Below, piece by piece: positions 25,326 through 32,596 of a stretch of DNA of 64,000 nucleotides. A program made the position numbers and the translations under genes. The DNA is from JBBWZH01 sp035544115. GTDB taxonomy: Bacteria; Actinomycetota; Actinomycetes; Mycobacteriales; CADCTP01. The stretch lies in the NCBI GenBank assembly GCA_963714145.1, contig OY970235.1, positions 248,001 through 312,000 on the forward strand. Direction: 5' to 3'. A model generated the notes under the pieces. The model saw nothing but the letters and a program-made list of their open reading frames with translations. It ran no database searches and had not been told where the DNA came from. Every line of letters starts with the position of its first letter. Position 1 is the first letter of the stretch.

Positions 25326-25337
25326 TACCGACCGGTA
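25326..25337. promoter_or_regulatory. imperfect palindrome overlapping the ccr -10
   Basis: TACCG-AC-CGGTA, arms of 5 bp. On the minus strand it continues into TAGCCT (25327-25322), a -10 candidate about 33 bp before the GTG. It agrees at 9 of 12 positions with the meaA palindrome core and shares its link to TAGCCT with the GMC palindrome. Confidence 0.5.
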
Positions 25338-25374
25338 ACTCCCGCCGTGAACCCACGGTGACCGACGGCATACC

Positions 25375-25752
25375 TCAGTACGGCAATACCAGGTCCTCGA
25401 TCATCGGGAAGTGCTTCACGTTGTGCGTCCACAATGTGCCGCCGAGGTGCAAGGTGGTTGCAGCGATGAGGTAGTCCAGGTCGTCCAATCCTGGGTGTGA
25501 CCGCCGGAAGAGGCGGCCCAGTTCCCCCGCCAATCCGGCCGTTGCCTCGTCGACCTCGACCCAGTGGATCATGGCGAAGAGCCGTCGGGCCGGCCGGCGT
25601 TCGTGGGTCCGCAAACCCTTCCAGACCTCGAACATGCTCACCGTCGATGCGCTCGGAAGCCCGCTGCGGCTTGTCTCGTCGGCCAGCGCTTGGACGGCGA
25701 CCGGGTTGTCGCGCAGTTGGTCGATGAGTACCGATGTGTCGAGGATGATCAT
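25375..25752 (-). CDS. vapC: VapC-type PIN-domain toxin
   Basis: 125 residues. The PIN acid cluster is visible: Asp5 in MIILDTSVLID, Glu42 in FEVWKG, and Asp90/91/93 in LDDLDYLIAA. THNVKHF near the end is the usual T-x-N-x-x-HF motif. VapC toxins are Mg-dependent RNases that cut tRNA or rRNA. The ATG overlaps the antitoxin stop by 4 bp. It lies between ccr and the epimerase gene, all on the minus strand. Confidence 0.9.
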   Translation of the reverse strand: MIILDTSVLIDQLRDNPVAVQALADETSRSGLPSASTVSMFEVWKGLRTHERRPARRLFAMIHWVEVDEATAGLAGELGRLFRRSHPGLDDLDYLIAATTLHLGGTLWTHNVKHFPMIEDLVLPY

Positions 25753-25940
25753 TCGTACCTCGCGCGGCAGCCGCAGTCGCAGGTGTGGCTCGAGCGGAGT
25801 CGCTCGACGTACTCCTCGCCTGACAGGCCGTCGAAGGCATCCGGCCCCAGTGCGGCGGCTGCCTCTCGAGCTGCCTCCCTGAAGCGCTCCCAGTAGTTCT
25901 CGTCCACCTGTAGGGCTTCGTGGCCCTCTGTCGTCGTCAT
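25749..25940 (-). CDS. vapB: VapB-like antitoxin
   Basis: 63 residues, acidic, placed as usual directly before vapC with a 4-bp overlap. It has no clear DNA-binding ribbon that I can name. Oddity: the tail carries Cys54-x-Cys56-x-Cys58, a possible metal site not typical for VapB. An odd palindrome ATGTTACAT (25947-25955) in the 14-bp gap to the epimerase stop, in an AT-rich stretch, may be its operator. Assignment rests mainly on context. Confidence 0.75.
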   Translation of the reverse strand: MTTTEGHEALQVDENYWERFREAAREAAAALGPDAFDGLSGEEYVERLRSSHTCDCGCRARYE

Positions 25941-25954
25941 GAAGACATGTTACA

Positions 25955-26374
25955 TCATTTTGATGCTGGCTGTACCAGTTCGATGAGGATGCCGCCGGTG
26001 TCCTTGGGGTGCACGAAGTTGACCCGGGAGTTGGCGGTGCCGCGGCGCGGCTTGTCGTACAGGACGCGCAGACCGCGGGCCCGCAGCGTGGCACTGGCGG
26101 CCTCGACGTCGTCCACGGTGTAGGCGACCTGCTGCACGCCCGGGCCGGACCGGTTCAGGAACCGGGCGATCGGGGAGTTGGGCCGCAGTGGAGCGAGCAG
26201 TTGGATCATGCTCGCGTCCGGGCCGGTGCCGACCTGGAGCATCGCCTCGCGGACGCCCTGCTCCTCGTTCACCTCCTGGTGCACCGCGTGCAGGTCGAAG
26301 GTGCGGGCGTAGAAGTCGATCGCCGCGTCGAGGTCAGCGACGGCGATGCCGACATGGTCGATGCGGGTGAACAT
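25955..26374 (-). CDS. methylmalonyl/ethylmalonyl-CoA epimerase
   Basis: 139 residues of the vicinal-oxygen-chelate (glyoxalase) fold. FTRIDHVGIAVADLDAAIDFY carries the first metal His, GVQQVAYTVDDVEAA the middle region, and GILIELVQP the final metal Glu. It interconverts the epimers of methylmalonyl-CoA, and of ethylmalonyl-CoA in organisms with Ccr. It is divergent from the thiolase (113-bp gap) and 14 bp upstream of vapB. The same neighbourhood (epimerase beside thiolase) occurs in Mycobacterium. Confidence 0.93.
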   Translation of the reverse strand: MFTRIDHVGIAVADLDAAIDFYARTFDLHAVHQEVNEEQGVREAMLQVGTGPDASMIQLLAPLRPNSPIARFLNRSGPGVQQVAYTVDDVEAASATLRARGLRVLYDKPRRGTANSRVNFVHPKDTGGILIELVQPASK

Positions 26375-26487
26375 GGCCCCAGTATCGCCGCGCTCCAGCC
26401 GCTCGCGGCGTGGTCACGATCACAAGCGCCGGCCCGGCCCGTCGGTATGGTGGGGGGCGGTTCGGCGGACGTGTCAGGGAGGCCACC

Positions 26488-27675
26488 ATGCCCGATTCGG
26501 TCATCGTCAGCGGCGCCCGGACGCCGATGGGCCGGCTGCTCGGCTCGCTCAAGGATTTCTCCGGCAGCGACCTCGGCGCGGTCGCGGTCGAGGCGGCGGT
26601 GCGGCGGGCCGGTATCACCGGCGACCAGGTCGACTACGTGATCCTCGGCCAGGTGCTGCAGGCCGGCGCCGGGCAGATGCCGGCCCGGCAGGCGGCGGTC
26701 AAGGCCGGCCTGCCGATGTCGGTGCCGTCGCTGCTGATCAACAAGGTCTGCCTGTCCGGCCTGGACGCGATCGCGCTGGCCGACCAGCTGATCTCGGCCG
26801 GCGAGTTCGACGTGGTGGTGGCCGGCGGGATGGAGTCGATGACCAACGCGCCGCACCTGCTGCCCGGCTCCCGGCAGGGCTACAAGTACGGCTCGATCGA
26901 GATGCTGGACGCGATGGCGCACGACGGGCTGACCGACGCGTTCGACCACATCCCGATGGGGGAGTCGACCGAGCGGCACAACCAGGGCCTGGACATCAGC
27001 CGCGCGGAGCAGGACGAGTTCGCCGCCCGGTCCCACCAGCGGGCCGCCGCCGCGCAGAAGAACGGCCTGTTCGACGAGGAGATCGTGCCGGTCAAGATCC
27101 CGCAGCGGCGGGGTGACCCGATCGAGTTCCGCGAGGACGAGGGCATCCGCGCCGACACCACGGCCGAGTCGCTGGCCCGGTTGAAGCCGGCGTTCGCCAA
27201 GGACGGCACGATCACCGCCGGCTCCGCCTCGCAGATCTCGGACGGGGCCTGCGCGGTGGTGGTGATGTCCCGGGCCCGGGCGGAGGAGCTGGGCGCCCCG
27301 ATCCTGGCCGAGATCGGCGCGCACGGCGTGGTCGCCGGCCCGGACAACTCGCTCCAGTCCCAGCCGTCCAACGCGATCCGCAAGGCGCTGCGCCGGGAGG
27401 GCATCGAGGTCGGCGACCTGGAGCTGATCGAGATCAACGAGGCGTTCGCCGCGGTCGGCATCCAGTCGATGCGCGACCTCGGCATCGGTCCCGAGGCGGT
27501 CAACGTCAACGGCGGCGCGATCGCGCTGGGCCACCCGATCGGCATGAGCGGTGCCCGGATCGCCCTGCACCTGGCCCTGGAGCTGGGCCGGCGCGGTGGC
27601 GGCGTGGGTGCGGCGGCGCTCTGCGGCGGCGGTGGCCAGGGCGACGCGCTGATCCTCCGCGTCCCCGCCAGCTGA
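26488..27675 (+). CDS. acetyl-CoA C-acetyltransferase (thiolase)
   Basis: 395 residues. Catalytic Cys88 is in NKVCLSGLDAI; GGAIALGHPIGMSGAR gives the His, and ALCGGGGQGDAL the second Cys. It condenses two acetyl-CoA to acetoacetyl-CoA, the entry to the ethylmalonyl-CoA pathway, or cleaves 3-ketoacyl-CoA. AGGGAGG sets the ATG; TATGGT at 26446-26451 is a -10 candidate, the same box seen before the 3-hydroxybutyryl-CoA dehydrogenase. MeaB follows after 87 bp. Confidence 0.95.
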   Translation: MPDSVIVSGARTPMGRLLGSLKDFSGSDLGAVAVEAAVRRAGITGDQVDYVILGQVLQAGAGQMPARQAAVKAGLPMSVPSLLINKVCLSGLDAIALADQLISAGEFDVVVAGGMESMTNAPHLLPGSRQGYKYGSIEMLDAMAHDGLTDAFDHIPMGESTERHNQGLDISRAEQDEFAARSHQRAAAAQKNGLFDEEIVPVKIPQRRGDPIEFREDEGIRADTTAESLARLKPAFAKDGTITAGSASQISDGACAVVVMSRARAEELGAPILAEIGAHGVVAGPDNSLQSQPSNAIRKALRREGIEVGDLELIEINEAFAAVGIQSMRDLGIGPEAVNVNGGAIALGHPIGMSGARIALHLALELGRRGGGVGAAALCGGGGQGDALILRVPAS

Positions 27676-27762
27676 CGCCGACTCCCGGGGTGGTGGCTCG
27701 CGGTCGGGTCGCGAGTGGGTGGCCACGGTCGCACTCTCCGGCCGGGCTGGGATGCTGATCAC

Positions 27763-28740
27763 GTGACTGGGGTGAAGCGGCGGGGGGCGGACGTGCCGGG
27801 GCTGGTCGAGCGGGCCCGGGCCGGTGAGCCGCGGGCGGTGGCCCGGCTGATCTCGCTGGTCGAGGACGACTCGCCGGTACTGCCCGAGGTGGCCGCCGCG
27901 CTGGCCCCGCACGCCGGCCGGGCCCGGGTGATCGGGCTGACCGGGTCGCCCGGGGTCGGCAAGTCGACGACCACGTCCGCGCTGGTCACGGCGCTGCGCC
28001 GGGCCGGTCAGCGGGTCGGCGTGCTGGCCGTCGACCCGTCCTCGCCGTTCTCCGGCGGAGCGCTGCTCGGCGACCGGGTGCGGATGCAGGACCACGCCAC
28101 CGACGAGGCGGTGTTCATCCGGTCGATGGCCAGCCGCGGGCACCTGGGCGGGCTGGCCGCCGCGACCCCGCAGGCGGTCCGGGTGCTGGACGCGGCCGGC
28201 TGCGACGTGATCCTGGTGGAGACCGTCGGGGTCGGCCAGGCCGAGGTGGAGATCGCCGCCACCGCCGACACGACGCTGGTGCTGCTGGCGCCCGGGATGG
28301 GCGACGGCATCCAGGCGGCGAAGGCCGGCATCCTCGAGGTGGCGGACGTCTTCGTGGTCAACAAGGCCGACCGGGACGGCGCCGACGCGACCGTCCGGGA
28401 CCTGCGCTACATGCTCTCGCTGGGCGGCCGGCACAGCGAGGCCGGCGCCTGGCGGCCGCCGATCGTGAAGACGGTGGCGGCCCGCTCCGAGGGCATCGAC
28501 GACCTGCTGGCCGCGCTCGACAAGCACGCTGACTGGCTGGCCAGCAGCGGCGAGCTCGGCCGCCGCCGGCAGGTTCGGGCCGCCGCCGAGATCGAGGCGA
28601 TCGCGGTCGCGACGCTGCGTGAGCGGATCGGCGACGTGCCCGGCTCGGCCGCCCTGGACGCGCTCGCCGCGCAGGTCGTGGCCGGCCGGAGCGACCCGTT
28701 CGCCGCCGCGGCCGACCTGCTCGCCACCGTCACGACCTGA
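27763..28740 (+). CDS. meaB: methylmalonyl-CoA mutase-associated GTPase MeaB (ArgK family)
   Basis: 325 residues. The P-loop is GSPGVGKSTT (about residue 65), with VDPSSPFSGGALLGDR, ETVGVGQAEVEI and NKADRDGA completing the G3E GTPase signature. MeaB gates adenosylcobalamin loading and protects acyl-CoA mutases from inactivation; here it may serve MeaA, IcmA or both. GTG at 27763 has no ribosome-binding site but GATGCT lies 6 bp before it, consistent with a leaderless transcript. Its end overlaps the convergent DUF2127 gene by 11 bp. Confidence 0.93.
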   Translation: MTGVKRRGADVPGLVERARAGEPRAVARLISLVEDDSPVLPEVAAALAPHAGRARVIGLTGSPGVGKSTTTSALVTALRRAGQRVGVLAVDPSSPFSGGALLGDRVRMQDHATDEAVFIRSMASRGHLGGLAAATPQAVRVLDAAGCDVILVETVGVGQAEVEIAATADTTLVLLAPGMGDGIQAAKAGILEVADVFVVNKADRDGADATVRDLRYMLSLGGRHSEAGAWRPPIVKTVAARSEGIDDLLAALDKHADWLASSGELGRRRQVRAAAEIEAIAVATLRERIGDVPGSAALDALAAQVVAGRSDPFAAAADLLATVTT

Positions 28741-29704
28741 CCCGCGGCTCCTGGCCGGCCGGCTCTGGGCCGGCCGGCTCCTGGCCGGCCGGCTCCTGGC
28801 TGGCTGGGTCGTGGCTGGCCGGGTCCTGGCCGGCCGGCTCCTGGCTGGCCGGGTCCTGGCTGGCCGGGTGCTGGCCGGCCGGGTCGGCGGAGGCCGGGTC
28901 GGGGGTAGCCGGGTCGGCGGTGGCCGGGTCGGCGGTGGCCGGGGTGCCCGGGACGAGGTGGGCCGAGGTCTCCACCTCGAGCAGGGAGGCCTGGTGGCGT
29001 TCGGCCTCGAAGGCCTTCCCGCCGCCGCGGACGCCGAACAGCCGCTTCGAGTAGACCAGGTAGACGACCGCGCCCAGGTTCACGATCAGCGCGGCGATCC
29101 GCAGCCAGGTGATCCGCTCGGTCAGCTCGTACACCTCGAGCGGGAGGAAGATCGAGGTGGCGACCGCGGCGAAGTACTCGCCCCAGCGCTTCAGCAGCCA
29201 GAGCCCGACGCCCTCGACCATCTGCAGCAGGGCGTACCCGGCCAGGCCGATCGCGACCAGCCGCAGCGTCGAGGACGGCAGGGTGAACGCGTCCCGCAGC
29301 CAGCGGACCACGGTGGACTGGTCCAGGTCGATGCCGAACTGGTCGGCCAGCGGGCGGACCAGCGGCAGGTCCTTCTCGAACACGTCGCGCAGGCCGGCCT
29401 GGGCGCTGCGGAACCGCCAGACGCCGTACGCGCCGAGCGCGATCAGCAGGCCGCGGCCGAACCGCTCGACCGCGAGCAGCCGGAGGATGACCGCGTCCCG
29501 CAGCACCTTGCCGCGCGGTACCAGCGGCGCGTCCTCGGCCGGGCCGGCTCCGTGCGGCGGGCCGAGCACGTAGTCGCCGCAGCGCAGGCAGCGCCAGGCC
29601 GCACCGAGCGGGGTGGCCGCCTCCAGCACCTGGCGCAGCTGCGGCTCGTCCGGCGTGTAGGTGATGTGCCCGCGGCGGGCACAGGTGCGCAGGTTCCAGT
29701 CCAC
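28730..29704 (-). CDS. DUF2127 family membrane protein with pentapeptide-repeat tail
   Basis: 324 residues. The N-terminus has Cys8, His13, Cys39 and Cys42, a likely zinc ribbon, then about four membrane helices (70-225) with the DUF2127 pattern (EYFAAVATSIFLPLEVYELT). The final about 68 residues are thirteen (D/E/H)PAxx units. The function is unknown. On the minus strand TACCCT (29718-29713) is 8 bp before the GTG, so it is probably leaderless. Confidence 0.8.
   Translation of the reverse strand: MDWNLRTCARRGHITYTPDEPQLRQVLEAATPLGAAWRCLRCGDYVLGPPHGAGPAEDAPLVPRGKVLRDAVILRLLAVERFGRGLLIALGAYGVWRFRSAQAGLRDVFEKDLPLVRPLADQFGIDLDQSTVVRWLRDAFTLPSSTLRLVAIGLAGYALLQMVEGVGLWLLKRWGEYFAAVATSIFLPLEVYELTERITWLRIAALIVNLGAVVYLVYSKRLFGVRGGGKAFEAERHQASLLEVETSAHLVPGTPATADPATADPATPDPASADPAGQHPASQDPASQEPAGQDPASHDPASQEPAGQEPAGPEPAGQEPRVRS
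28745..28940 (-). repeat. 15-bp coding minisatellite (thirteen pentapeptides)
   Basis: Thirteen in-frame units (DPATA, DPASA, DPAGQ, EPAGQ and variants) at the end of the DUF2127 protein; GCTGGCCGG-type DNA repeated every 15 bp. The high identity of central units suggests recent slippage. Confidence 0.85.
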
Positions 29705-29727
29705 AGCGGGACAGGGTAGGGGGTGCG

Positions 29728-29762
29728 CCGGAGTCCCGGCCCGGGTCGGGCCGGGACTCCGG
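29728..29762. terminator. 15-bp hairpin
   Basis: Arms 29728-29742 and 29748-29762 are perfect, loop 5 nt. It lies between the chitinase stop and the start of the DUF2127 gene on the same strand and would insulate them. Confidence 0.55.
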
Positions 29763-29774
29763 TCACCGGTGGAG

Positions 29775-29817
29775 GGGTCCGGGGAGGCGCCGCTGCCGCT
29801 TCCACCTCCCCGGACCC
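29775..29817 (-). terminator. chitinase terminator hairpin
   Basis: Arms 29775-29787 and 29805-29817 pair perfectly over 13 bp, starting 16 bp past the chitinase stop. Confidence 0.6.
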
Positions 29818-29833
29818 GGTCACTGGCCGCGGG

Positions 29834-31774
29834 TCAGCGCAGGCCGGCGTTGACCGCGGCGGTCAGGGTCCCGTCGTCGCCATCCAGCTCCCAGACCATC
29901 GCGCCGCCGAGGTTCTGGCTCTTGATGTACGCGGCCTTGCGGGCGATCACCCGCTCGTCGTCGTACGACCAGAACGTGCTGCCGGTGTAGAGGGTCAGGG
30001 TGCCGTTGGTGTTGTCGAAGGTGCGGGTGCCGGCCAGCACCTTCAGTTTCTTGTAGTCCTCGATGCCGGCTTCGAAGGTGCCCGGGGCGGCGCTGCCGGG
30101 CTGGTAGAGGCCGCCGTTGGTGGCCGGCACGTTCGTCCAGCCGCGGCCGTAGAACGGGATGCCGAGCAGCAGCTTGGCCGCTGCGGCGCCCTGACCGCGG
30201 TAGGTGCCGATGGCGAGGTCGACGCTGAACTTCGGCGCCGGGGCCGGGTCGGCCGCCGGTGCGAACAGCTGGCCCTGGTGGTTGGTGGTCGGCTCCCACG
30301 CGCCGTGGAAGTCGTAGCCCTGGATGGTGGCCCAGTCCAGCGCGTTGAACACCGGGCCGACCTCGATGCCGGCCGCGATCTTGGCCGGATCCGCCGGCAG
30401 GAACGCCGAGAGCAGGTAGTGCTTGCCGGTGGTGCTGCCGTAGGCGTCGAGCTGGCGGCGGAACTCCTGCAGCAGCAGGGTGAAGTTCTGCTTGTCGGCC
30501 GGCCTGATGACGTTGCCGACGTTTCCGTCGGAGCCGGGCCACTCCCAGTCGATGTCGATGCCGTCGAAGATGCCGGCCGCCGAGCCGGGGCCGCCGGCCG
30601 GGTCGCCGTCGATGCCGGTCGGCAGGTTGCCCTTGATGAACAGGTCGATGCAGGACGAGACGAACGCCTGCCGGGACGCCGCGGTCAGCGCCACGTCGGA
30701 GAAGGTCTTCGAGTAGGTCCAGCCGCCCAGCGACAGCAGCACCTTCAGGTTCGGGTGCTGCGCCTTGAGCTTCTTGAACTGGTTGAAGTTGCCGCGCAGC
30801 GGCTGGCTGAACGTGTCGGCCACGCCGTCCACGCTGGTCGCCGCGTCGAAGGACTTCTGGTAGTCGGCGAACGCGTCACCGACGCCGGCCGCGGTGCGTT
30901 CGAAGCACCGGCCGTCCGCGCCGATGTTCTCGAACGCGTAGTTGATGTGGGTCAGCGCGTCGGCCTGCCCGGTCGTCTCGACGTTCTTCGGGTTGAACGC
31001 GCGGCCGTAGATGCTCCACTGGGCGAAGTAGCCGACCTTCTTGAACGGGCCGGTGTTCCCGCCGCCGCCGGCCAGCGTGGTCGCGCTGACCTGGGTGCTC
31101 TGCGCCGAGGTGTTGCCGGCGGCGTCCCGGGCGGCGACCCGGTAGGTGAACGTGGTGGACGCGGCCAGCCCGGAGTCGGTGAAGCCGGCGGAGCCGACCG
31201 TCGCCACCTGGGTGCCGTTGCGGAACACGGTGTAGCCGGTCACGCCGACGTTGTCGGTGGACGCGGACCAGGACAGCGACACGCTGCTGGCGGTGACCGC
31301 GCCGGCGGTGAGACCGGCCGGCACCGACGGGGCCTGGGTGTCCGGGCCGCCCCCGCCGCCGCTGCCGTCGCAGGCGCCGTTGTTGATCAGGCAGCCGGAC
31401 GGGGCGACGTAGCTGCCGGTGTAGGCGACGTCGAAGCCGACGGTGACCGAGCCGCCGACCGCGATCGCGCCGTTCCAGGACTGGTTCCGCACCGTCACGG
31501 TGGTCCCGCTGCGGGTGAAGGTGCCCTCCCACAGGCTGCTGATCTGCTCGGTGGTGGGCAGCGTGAAGACCAGCGTCCAGTTGGTGGTGGCGGCCGCGCT
31601 GGCGTTGGTGATCTTGTAGGTGGCCTCGAACCCGGTGCCCCAGTCAGAGGATTTGGTGTAGGTGGCGGACAGGCCCGCTGCCGCTGCGGCGGGGGACCCC
31701 GGTACCAGGGCCAACCCCGCGGTGACGAGCACCGCACTCGCGATCGCGGCGAGGCGGGCACGAGGACGAGACAT
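29834..31774 (-). CDS. secreted GH18 chitinase with CBM2 and fibronectin III domains
   Basis: 646 residues from the ATG at 31774, set by GAGGAG. Signal peptide about 1-33; CBM2 cellulose/chitin-binding domain about 35-140 (SSDWGTGFEATYKITN); fibronectin III about 150-232; GH18 catalytic barrel about 243-646. The catalytic motif DGIDIDWEW places the acid at Glu411, and SLGGWTYSKTF and MVWELDGDD are further GH18 landmarks. It hydrolyses chitin outside the cell. The promoter region has three tandem GGACTAGACC-like repeats resembling DasR sites. MarR is divergent. Confidence 0.95.
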   Translation of the reverse strand: MSRPRARLAAIASAVLVTAGLALVPGSPAAAAAGLSATYTKSSDWGTGFEATYKITNASAAATTNWTLVFTLPTTEQISSLWEGTFTRSGTTVTVRNQSWNGAIAVGGSVTVGFDVAYTGSYVAPSGCLINNGACDGSGGGGGPDTQAPSVPAGLTAGAVTASSVSLSWSASTDNVGVTGYTVFRNGTQVATVGSAGFTDSGLAASTTFTYRVAARDAAGNTSAQSTQVSATTLAGGGGNTGPFKKVGYFAQWSIYGRAFNPKNVETTGQADALTHINYAFENIGADGRCFERTAAGVGDAFADYQKSFDAATSVDGVADTFSQPLRGNFNQFKKLKAQHPNLKVLLSLGGWTYSKTFSDVALTAASRQAFVSSCIDLFIKGNLPTGIDGDPAGGPGSAAGIFDGIDIDWEWPGSDGNVGNVIRPADKQNFTLLLQEFRRQLDAYGSTTGKHYLLSAFLPADPAKIAAGIEVGPVFNALDWATIQGYDFHGAWEPTTNHQGQLFAPAADPAPAPKFSVDLAIGTYRGQGAAAAKLLLGIPFYGRGWTNVPATNGGLYQPGSAAPGTFEAGIEDYKKLKVLAGTRTFDNTNGTLTLYTGSTFWSYDDERVIARKAAYIKSQNLGGAMVWELDGDDGTLTAAVNAGLR

Positions 31775-31902
31775 GGTTCTCCTCGGCGGAAGGGTTCGGC
31801 GGGGGGACGCGCGGCAGCGGTCACGGGTGGCCAACTGGCGGAGCCCGACCTTGATACACACGGTCCATACAGTCCCCAGCCCTTCGGGCGAGCGACATCA
31901 CA

Positions 31903-31946
31903 CCGGACTAGACTGGACTAGACCAGGCTAGACCAGACGGTGTCAA
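31903..31946 (-). promoter_or_regulatory. chitinase promoter with DasR-like (dre) tandem sites
   Basis: On the minus strand TTGACA (31946-31941) is a consensus -35. Downstream, TGGTCTAGCC, TGGTCTAGTCC and AGTCTAGTCC repeat with a 10-11 bp period between -35 and -10 (TCTAGT candidate). ACTGGACTAGACCAGG (31912-31927) closely matches the Streptomyces DasR box ACTGGTCTAGACCAGT and the direct repeats known in chitinase promoters. It suggests control by N-acetylglucosamine metabolism. Confidence 0.75.
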
Positions 31947-32035
31947 GCTTTGGCCGGTCGCCGGCCGGTCACCGGTCGGTCCAGTAGGTGATCACCCGAG
32001 GCTGTCGGTCCAGCGCGCCGAGTAGGGTTTCCGCC

Positions 32036-32587
32036 ATGCCAAAGCCGCTCGACCTGCCCTTCGACCCCATCGCCCGGGCCGGGGCGATCTGGGCCGACAC
32101 CTGGGGGCCGGCCTCGGCCATGCGGGTGGCTACCTCGGTGATGCGGGTCCAGCAGATCCTCTTGGGGCGGTACGACGAGATCCTCCGGCCGCACGGGCTG
32201 ACCTTCGCCCGGTACGAGGCGCTGGTGCTGCTCCGGTTCAGCCGGTCCGGCGCGCTGCCGCTGAAGGTGATCGGCAGCCGGTTGATGGTGCATCCGACGA
32301 GCGTTACCAACACGATCGTCCGGTTGGCGTCGGCCGGTCTGGTCGAGCGGCAACCCAACCCGCGGGACGGCCGCGGCGTGCTGGCGGCGATCACCGACGA
32401 GGGCCGCCGGGTCGCCGAGGCCGCCACCAAGGACCTGATGGCCGCCGACTTCGGGCTGACAATGCTGGACGAGCCGGAGCGCGCGGTGATGTTCGACGCG
32501 CTGCGCAAGGTGCGGGCGGAGGCCGGTGACTTCCAGTTGGACGGCCCGGCCGGCGAAAACCTGGCACAAGATAGTAGGACGTCCTAG
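32036..32587 (+). CDS. MarR family transcriptional regulator
   Basis: 183 residues of winged helix-turn-helix (LTFARYEALVLLRFS, IGSRLMVHPTSVTNTIVRLASAGLVERQPNPRDGRGVL wing). It probably binds a palindrome as a dimer. TAGGGT ends 8 bp before the ATG, so the message may be leaderless. Its stop lies inside the palindrome 32571-32590 and icmA begins 9 bp later, so it is the obvious candidate regulator of icmA. Effector unknown; an acyl-CoA or free acid is plausible. Confidence 0.9.
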   Translation: MPKPLDLPFDPIARAGAIWADTWGPASAMRVATSVMRVQQILLGRYDEILRPHGLTFARYEALVLLRFSRSGALPLKVIGSRLMVHPTSVTNTIVRLASAGLVERQPNPRDGRGVLAAITDEGRRVAEAATKDLMAADFGLTMLDEPERAVMFDALRKVRAEAGDFQLDGPAGENLAQDSRTS

Positions 32588-32590
32588 TAT
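32571..32590. promoter_or_regulatory. 20-bp near-perfect palindrome and -10 box before icmA
   Basis: ATAGTAGGACGTCCTAGTAT is symmetrical except for one mismatched pair. Its last six bases, TAGTAT (32585-32590), lie 6 bp before the GTG of icmA, the position of a leaderless -10. A protein bound here would directly block icmA transcription. It also spans the marR stop codon. Confidence 0.65.
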
Positions 32591-32596
32591 CTCTAT

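Noticed and set aside
28745..28940. CRISPR-like regular repeats
   Set aside because: Units are 15 bp with no spacers and lie in frame inside the DUF2127 gene.
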